Source of the DNA: Paraplanobispora takensis
GTDB lineage: Bacteria > Actinomycetota > Actinomycetes > Streptosporangiales > Streptosporangiaceae
Assembly: GCF_016863195.1 (NCBI RefSeq)
Contig: NZ_BOOK01000036.1
Location: 1 to 64,000 of the forward strand
Length of the DNA: 64,000 nt
Direction: 5' to 3'
Below, in pieces: positions 60,472 through 64,000 of this stretch. The position numbers and the translations under genes were made by a program. The notes beneath the pieces were generated by a model. It did no database searches. It saw only the letters and a list, made by a program, of their open reading frames with translations, and had not been told where the DNA came from. Within the stretch, counting starts at the first letter, position 1; every line of letters begins with the position of its first letter.

Positions 60472-60777
60472 TCAGTGCTCGCCGCGGGCCGGGACGCCGA
60501 GCGCGGCGCAGGCCTCCTGATAGAGACGCACCACTTCCCTTCGGACCTGGGCGCGCTCGGTCAGGGTGGCGCCCCACGGCACGCGGACCGCGACCTCCCG
60601 CCCCTCCACCGTCGCGTCGAACTCGATCGCCTCGGCGTCCACCCCCGACGTCCTCGCCGCGGTGGCCTCCGGCTGCCCGCCGAGCGCCTTGACGATCAGC
60701 AGTGCGTCGTCGGCGTGGTCGTCGTTCATGTGCCGCTTGATCGCCTCGACGACGTCAGGGGTGAAAGGGGTGCCCAT
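60472..60777 (-). CDS. DUF2470-domain protein
   Basis: This protein of about 101 residues has the DUF2470 core HMNDDHADDALLIVKALGG near residue 17, the same fold as the C-terminal part of HugZ-type heme-utilisation proteins. The His/Asp-rich motif could bind heme or metal. The rest (VEGREVAVRVPWGATLTERAQ) completes the small domain, so it is a stand-alone version. ATG 60777 and 60786 are both possible; neither has a strong ribosome site. The nitrobindin-like heme protein next door makes a heme-related role plausible (inference). Confidence 0.82.
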   Translation of the reverse strand: MGTPFTPDVVEAIKRHMNDDHADDALLIVKALGGQPEATAARTSGVDAEAIEFDATVEGREVAVRVPWGATLTERAQVRREVVRLYQEACAALGVPARGEH

Positions 60778-60839
60778 GCCCGGCATCGTAGCCGCGAACG
60801 GCCGCCGGGCACGCCCGCCGTACGACGCGCGGCCCGGGT

Positions 60840-60888
60840 GATGCCGGGGCGCTCAGGCGATGCCGGGGCGCTCAGGCGATGCCGGGGA
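60840..60888. repeat. 19-bp tandem repeat at the end of the nitrobindin-like gene
   Basis: The unit GATGCCGGGGCGCTCAGGC occurs twice in full, plus a partial third copy. The gene's stop codon (60872-60874) lies in the second unit, so the repeat extended the 3' end without changing the protein. Confidence 0.85.
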
Positions 60889-61381
60889 CGAAGTCGCCCA
60901 CCCGCTTGAGCTCGGCCGAGATGTGGGACTGGAGGGGCTGTCCCATCGCGGCCATGTCGTAGGCCCACATCAGGTTGCCGTTGACCAGGCCGTACAGGCG
61001 GTGCCCGCCGGTGTACTCCTTGGCGGTGGCGGTGCGGGCGACCACGTCCGTGTGCAGCTCGATCTTGTGGAAGACCACCTCGCCGACGTAGATCTCCACG
61101 ATGCCCGTCGGGTGGGACAGGCACACCTCCAGCTGGCGATCGGGCAGCTGGCGCCAGAAGCCGGTCTCGGTGCCCAGCGGGCGGACCCGGTTGCCCGCCT
61201 CGTCCAGCAGCCAGGTGCGGCTGGTGTAGGTCAGGAACGGCTTGCCGTTGTGTCCGAAGACGATCTCCTGACCGAAGTTGAAGCTCTCGATCGTCGGGTA
61301 TCCGCCCACCCCGGCGCCCTCCCACCGGCCCACGAGGAAGGCGATCGGCTCAAGGTCGGGATGCAGCTCAGGAACGTCCAT
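60872..61381 (-). CDS. Nitrobindin-like heme-binding beta-barrel protein (THAP4/DUF1794 family)
   Basis: This 169-residue FABP-like barrel has the family motif GRWEGAGVGGYPTIESF near residue 18, and FGHNGKPFLTYTSRTWLLDE in the next strands. The heme-ligand His is expected in the C-terminal segment; QSHISAELKRVG near residue 152 fits. In characterised homologues ferric heme is bound and NO or peroxynitrite chemistry occurs. The ATG start gives the standard length. Confidence 0.9.
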   Translation of the reverse strand: MDVPELHPDLEPIAFLVGRWEGAGVGGYPTIESFNFGQEIVFGHNGKPFLTYTSRTWLLDEAGNRVRPLGTETGFWRQLPDRQLEVCLSHPTGIVEIYVGEVVFHKIELHTDVVARTATAKEYTGGHRLYGLVNGNLMWAYDMAAMGQPLQSHISAELKRVGDFVPGIA

Positions 61382-61459
61382 GAACCCAAAGGGTATCCAA
61401 GGCGCCGGGCCCCGCCGTCCGGCTCGCGCCGGTGACGCGGACCCGAATAGTCTTCAGTC

Positions 61460-61822
61460 ATGGCACGATCATTGGTGATCAAGGTGACCGCCGGGGCGGA
61501 CGCTCCGGAGCGCTGCAACCAGGCGTTCACGGTCGCGGTGGCGGCGCTGGCGAGCGGGGTTCCCGTCTCCCTCTGGCTGACCGGTGAGTCGTCGTGGTTC
61601 GCCCTGCCCGGCCGGGCCAAGGAGTTCAGCCTGCCGCACGCCGCCCAGCTGGGCGAACTGCTCGACGCGGTGCTGGCCGGCGGGCGGGTGACCCTGTGCA
61701 CGCAGTGCGCGGCCCGCCGGGAGATCACGGTGGACGACGTGATCGAGGGCGTCCGCATCGCCGGAGCCCCCACGTTCGTCGAGGAGGTCCTCGGCGAGGG
61801 CGTCCAGGCGCTCGTCTACTGA
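61460..61822 (+). CDS. DsrE-family protein
   Basis: This 120-residue protein has a DsrE/DsrF-like fold: MARSLVIKVTAGADAPERCN at the start with the strand-loop of the family, GVPVSLWLTGESSWF in the second strand, and a Cys motif LCTQCAARREI near residue 79. The conserved position suits sulfur-relay chemistry, but many actinobacterial members lack a known partner. It is a single gene between divergent and convergent neighbours. Confidence 0.85.
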   Translation: MARSLVIKVTAGADAPERCNQAFTVAVAALASGVPVSLWLTGESSWFALPGRAKEFSLPHAAQLGELLDAVLAGGRVTLCTQCAARREITVDDVIEGVRIAGAPTFVEEVLGEGVQALVY

Positions 61823-61877
61823 CGTCCCCCGCCCGGGAACGGGTCCGCCCGCCGGGTGACGCCCGGCGGGCGGCGGG

Positions 61878-62597
61878 TTACTGGCGGGGCGTGACCGCGG
61901 CCAGCCGCTCCTCGCGCAGCCGGGTGAACCAGGTGTCGTCGATCGGCGGGAGCTGCGTGCCCGTCGCCCACGTCAGCAGCAGGTCGGCCAGGCCGGGGTT
62001 GCGGGCCAGGGCCGGGCCGTGCAGATAGGTCCCGACGACCTTGCCGGCGTAGCACCCCTCCGTGCCGTCGCCGTTGCCGGTGCCCACGACCGTGCGCGAG
62101 AGCGGGCGCACGCCGGGGCCCAGCCGGGTGACGCCCATGTGGTTCTCGAAGCCGGTCAGGGTCGGCACGCCCAGCGCCGGGTCGGTCTCGGCGACCAGCT
62201 CGCCGACGGCGCGGCCGGTGCCGCGGCCGCTGGCGATGTCGAGCAGCCCGATGCCGTCCACCGGCTGCCCCTCCTCGCCGCCGAAGGTGCTGCCCATGAT
62301 CTGGTAGCCCGCGCAGACCGCCAGCACCGCGGCGCCCCGGGCGACGGCCCGGTGCAGGCCGCCGTCGCGGCGCAGCCGTTCGGAGGCCAGGATCTGCGGC
62401 CGGTCCTCGCCGCCGCCGATCAGGTAGATGTCGCCGTTCTCGGGCACCGGGTCGGCCGAGCGGACGTGCACGGTCTCCACCGGGATGCCCCTGCGCTCGG
62501 CGCGCTGCTCCAGCACCAGGACGTTGCCCTGGTCGCCGTAGGTGCTCAGCAGGTCGGGATAGATCCAGACGAGGCGCAGGACGCTGTCAGACGGCAC
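61878..62597 (-). CDS. gatD: Lipid II isoglutaminyl synthase glutaminase subunit GatD
   Basis: This 239-residue class I glutamine amidotransferase-like protein supplies ammonia to MurT for amidation of D-Glu in lipid II. The catalytic Cys lies in VLAVCAGYQIMG near residue 94 and the His in VVGTYLHGPALARNPG near 190. The N-terminus LRLVWIYPDLLSTYGDQGN is typical. It overlaps murT by 11 bases, the standard murT-gatD operon. Confidence 0.96.
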   Translation of the reverse strand: MPSDSVLRLVWIYPDLLSTYGDQGNVLVLEQRAERRGIPVETVHVRSADPVPENGDIYLIGGGEDRPQILASERLRRDGGLHRAVARGAAVLAVCAGYQIMGSTFGGEEGQPVDGIGLLDIASGRGTGRAVGELVAETDPALGVPTLTGFENHMGVTRLGPGVRPLSRTVVGTGNGDGTEGCYAGKVVGTYLHGPALARNPGLADLLLTWATGTQLPPIDDTWFTRLREERLAAVTPRQ

Positions 62598-63879
62598 GAC
62601 CGAACTCCGATCGGATCTGCTGGAAGGCGGTGTAGTTGGCGATCACGTCGATCTTGCCGGGCGGCTGGATCGCGAACGCCTGGGCGAAGGAGTCGGCCAG
62701 CTGGAACGGCACGGAGGCCACCTCCAGCCGGAGCGCGAGGTCCAGCCGGCGCTCACCGGTCACGTAGACCGGCCGGCCGCGCAGCACCCGGTAGTCGACG
62801 TCCCACAGCCAGGAGGTGTCGCGCCCGTCGGGGCCCTGGGCGTTCACCGAGAGGATCACCGGCAGGGAGGGGTCGAGCACGTCGAAGGCCTCCAGCCAGC
62901 CGGCCGGGTTCTTGGCCAGCAGCAGGCGGGCGTACCGGCCCTCGCGCTCCACGGTGGTGTAGCGCCCGGCGACCGACCTGACCTCGCGCAGCCGGGGCAG
63001 CGCCCGCTCGACCGGCAGGCCGAACACCTCGGCGGTGGCCAGGGCGATCACGGCGTTGGCCCGGTTGGCCCGCCCCGGCAGCTGGATGTCGAGCGTCCAG
63101 CGCCGTCCCTGCGGGTCGATCGCGGCCTCGCCGTCGAGGATCCAGGACGGCTGGGGCCGCCGGAAGGAGCACTCGCGGCAGGCCCACTCGTTCTCGTCCT
63201 GGGTGCTCTGGCCGACGACTCCGGAGACGTGCCCGCCGGGCGGGACGTAGTCCAGCCCCTTGCGGTCGAGCGGGCCGCCGCACTCGGGGCAGCACCAGGA
63301 GTCCTCCTTCCACGGCTGCCCGGCGGAGACCCAGGTCACCCGGGCGGCCGTCGAGGCGCCCCAGGTCACCAGCGGGTCGTCCGCGTTGGCGATCACGTGG
63401 AGGTTGCGGCCCGCGAGCGCGCGCCGCCACTTCTGGGCCAGCAGCCAGATCTCGGCGGCACGGTCCATCTGGTCGCGGCTGAGGTTCATCAGGACGACCA
63501 CCCCCGCGCCGGTGGTCTCGATGACCTCGGGGAGGTACTTCTCGTCGACCTCCAGCACGCCGTACGGCGCGTCCTTGGCCGAGGAGAGCGCGGACACGTG
63601 ACCGGCCGGCATGTTGGCGCCGAAGGCGTTGGTGGCGACGTCGCCGAGCTCCTGCAGCGCGGAGGTGATCAGCCGGGTCGTGGTGGTCTTGCCGTTGGTC
63701 GCGCTCACCAGCGCGAGCTTGCGATCGCGCGCGAGCTGGCGGAGCAGGTCGGGCTCCAGGGCCAGGCCGACCCGGCCGCCGATCACCGACCCGTCACCGC
63801 GTCCGGTGGCCCGGGAGAGCGTCGCGGCCGTCCGGCCGAGCGCACTGGCGAGCTGCGCCCGCAGCGGTAGCTGACTCAT
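62587..63879 (-). CDS. murT: Lipid II isoglutaminyl synthase Mur-ligase-like subunit MurT
   Basis: This 430-residue Mur ligase-like protein has the P-loop SATNGKTTTTRLI near residue 60, a central domain with a four-Cys zinc ribbon (WCCPECGGPLD and WACRECSFRR, about residues 205-255) and the C-terminal DUF1727 domain (VDYRVLRGRPVYVTGERR). With GatD it amidates the second residue of the peptidoglycan stem, needed for cross-linking in Gram-positive bacteria. The ATG start is clear (MSQLPLRAQLASALGR). Confidence 0.96.
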   Translation of the reverse strand: MSQLPLRAQLASALGRTAATLSRATGRGDGSVIGGRVGLALEPDLLRQLARDRKLALVSATNGKTTTTRLITSALQELGDVATNAFGANMPAGHVSALSSAKDAPYGVLEVDEKYLPEVIETTGAGVVVLMNLSRDQMDRAAEIWLLAQKWRRALAGRNLHVIANADDPLVTWGASTAARVTWVSAGQPWKEDSWCCPECGGPLDRKGLDYVPPGGHVSGVVGQSTQDENEWACRECSFRRPQPSWILDGEAAIDPQGRRWTLDIQLPGRANRANAVIALATAEVFGLPVERALPRLREVRSVAGRYTTVEREGRYARLLLAKNPAGWLEAFDVLDPSLPVILSVNAQGPDGRDTSWLWDVDYRVLRGRPVYVTGERRLDLALRLEVASVPFQLADSFAQAFAIQPPGKIDVIANYTAFQQIRSEFGRAV

Positions 63880-63963
63880 GCGCCGATCCTAGCCGGGCCG
63901 GTACGGCGACCGCCTACACCCACGCATTCGTGACATAACAGGTTGCGCTCGTCACCCTGCGGA

Positions 63964-64000
63964 GCGGAGTCCGGGATCCCTCAGCGGAGTCCGGGATCCC
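63964..64000. repeat. 20-bp tandem repeat at the window edge
   Basis: GCGGAGTCCGGGATCCCTCA is followed by a second copy that reaches the last base of the window, so the array may continue beyond it. Confidence 0.8.

Overview
The window is high-GC actinomycete DNA, with GTG starts and ATGA/GTGA gene overlaps throughout. Several gene orders match those known from Streptomyces and Mycobacterium: carD-ispF-cysS-rlmB, senX3-regX3/phoU, mshA-YbjN-gpmA, an XRE regulator-HbhA-like-DUF2516 trio, and murT-gatD. Together with a large free-cellulase set, this suggests a cellulolytic soil actinomycete, most likely of the Streptosporangiales (inference; no rRNA is present to prove it).

Layout. 1-8665 is the edge of a nonribosomal peptide cluster. 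A plus-strand synthetase end (A-PCP-TE) leads into an MFS exporter. A minus-strand operon encodes a free acyl carrier, a C-A(Gly)-PCP synthetase with a collapsed ketosynthase/acyltransferase remnant at its N-terminus, a type II thioesterase and a luciferase-like oxidoreductase. Both thioesterases carry Cys, not Ser, at the nucleophile. 8.9-14 kb holds small accessory and regulatory genes (MarR, LysR/SDR, deaminase, a coiled-coil pair). 14-33.7 kb is core genome: tRNA-Thr, rlmB, cysS, ispF, carD, an LpqE-like lipoprotein, a phosphate two-component system with phoU and a PHO box, gpmA, mshA, BlaI/M56 genes, an XRE regulator, an HbhA-like gene, and a MerR regulator with a membrane protein.

34.4-49.5 kb is a plant-polysaccharide island and the highlight of the window. 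It has a CelR-type LacI repressor under a perfect CelR operator, a receptor-type Ser/Thr kinase that overlaps celR, and a STAS protein. Next comes a second Ser/Thr kinase whose extracellular part is a glycoside hydrolase family 6 (cellulase) domain that has lost its catalytic acid (EPD to EPQ). Then follow secreted Cel48, Cel9, mannanase 5 and xylanase 10, all with CBM2 modules. I propose that the kinase-GH6 fusion is a cellulose or cello-oligosaccharide receptor made from a dead cellulase, placed to report substrate to the adjacent CelR regulon.

49.6-64 kb returns to assorted chromosome: a TetR regulon with two identical operators, an SGNH lipoprotein, a zinc metallopeptidase, DUF2207, a VapBC toxin-antitoxin pair with an 18-bp operator, an asparaginase family protein, dtd, ygfZ, a Fur-family regulator, an orphan 13-residue ORF with its own promoter and structured 3' end, DUF2470, a nitrobindin-like protein, a DsrE-like protein and gatD-murT. 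No rRNA, insertion sequence, phage or CRISPR array was found.
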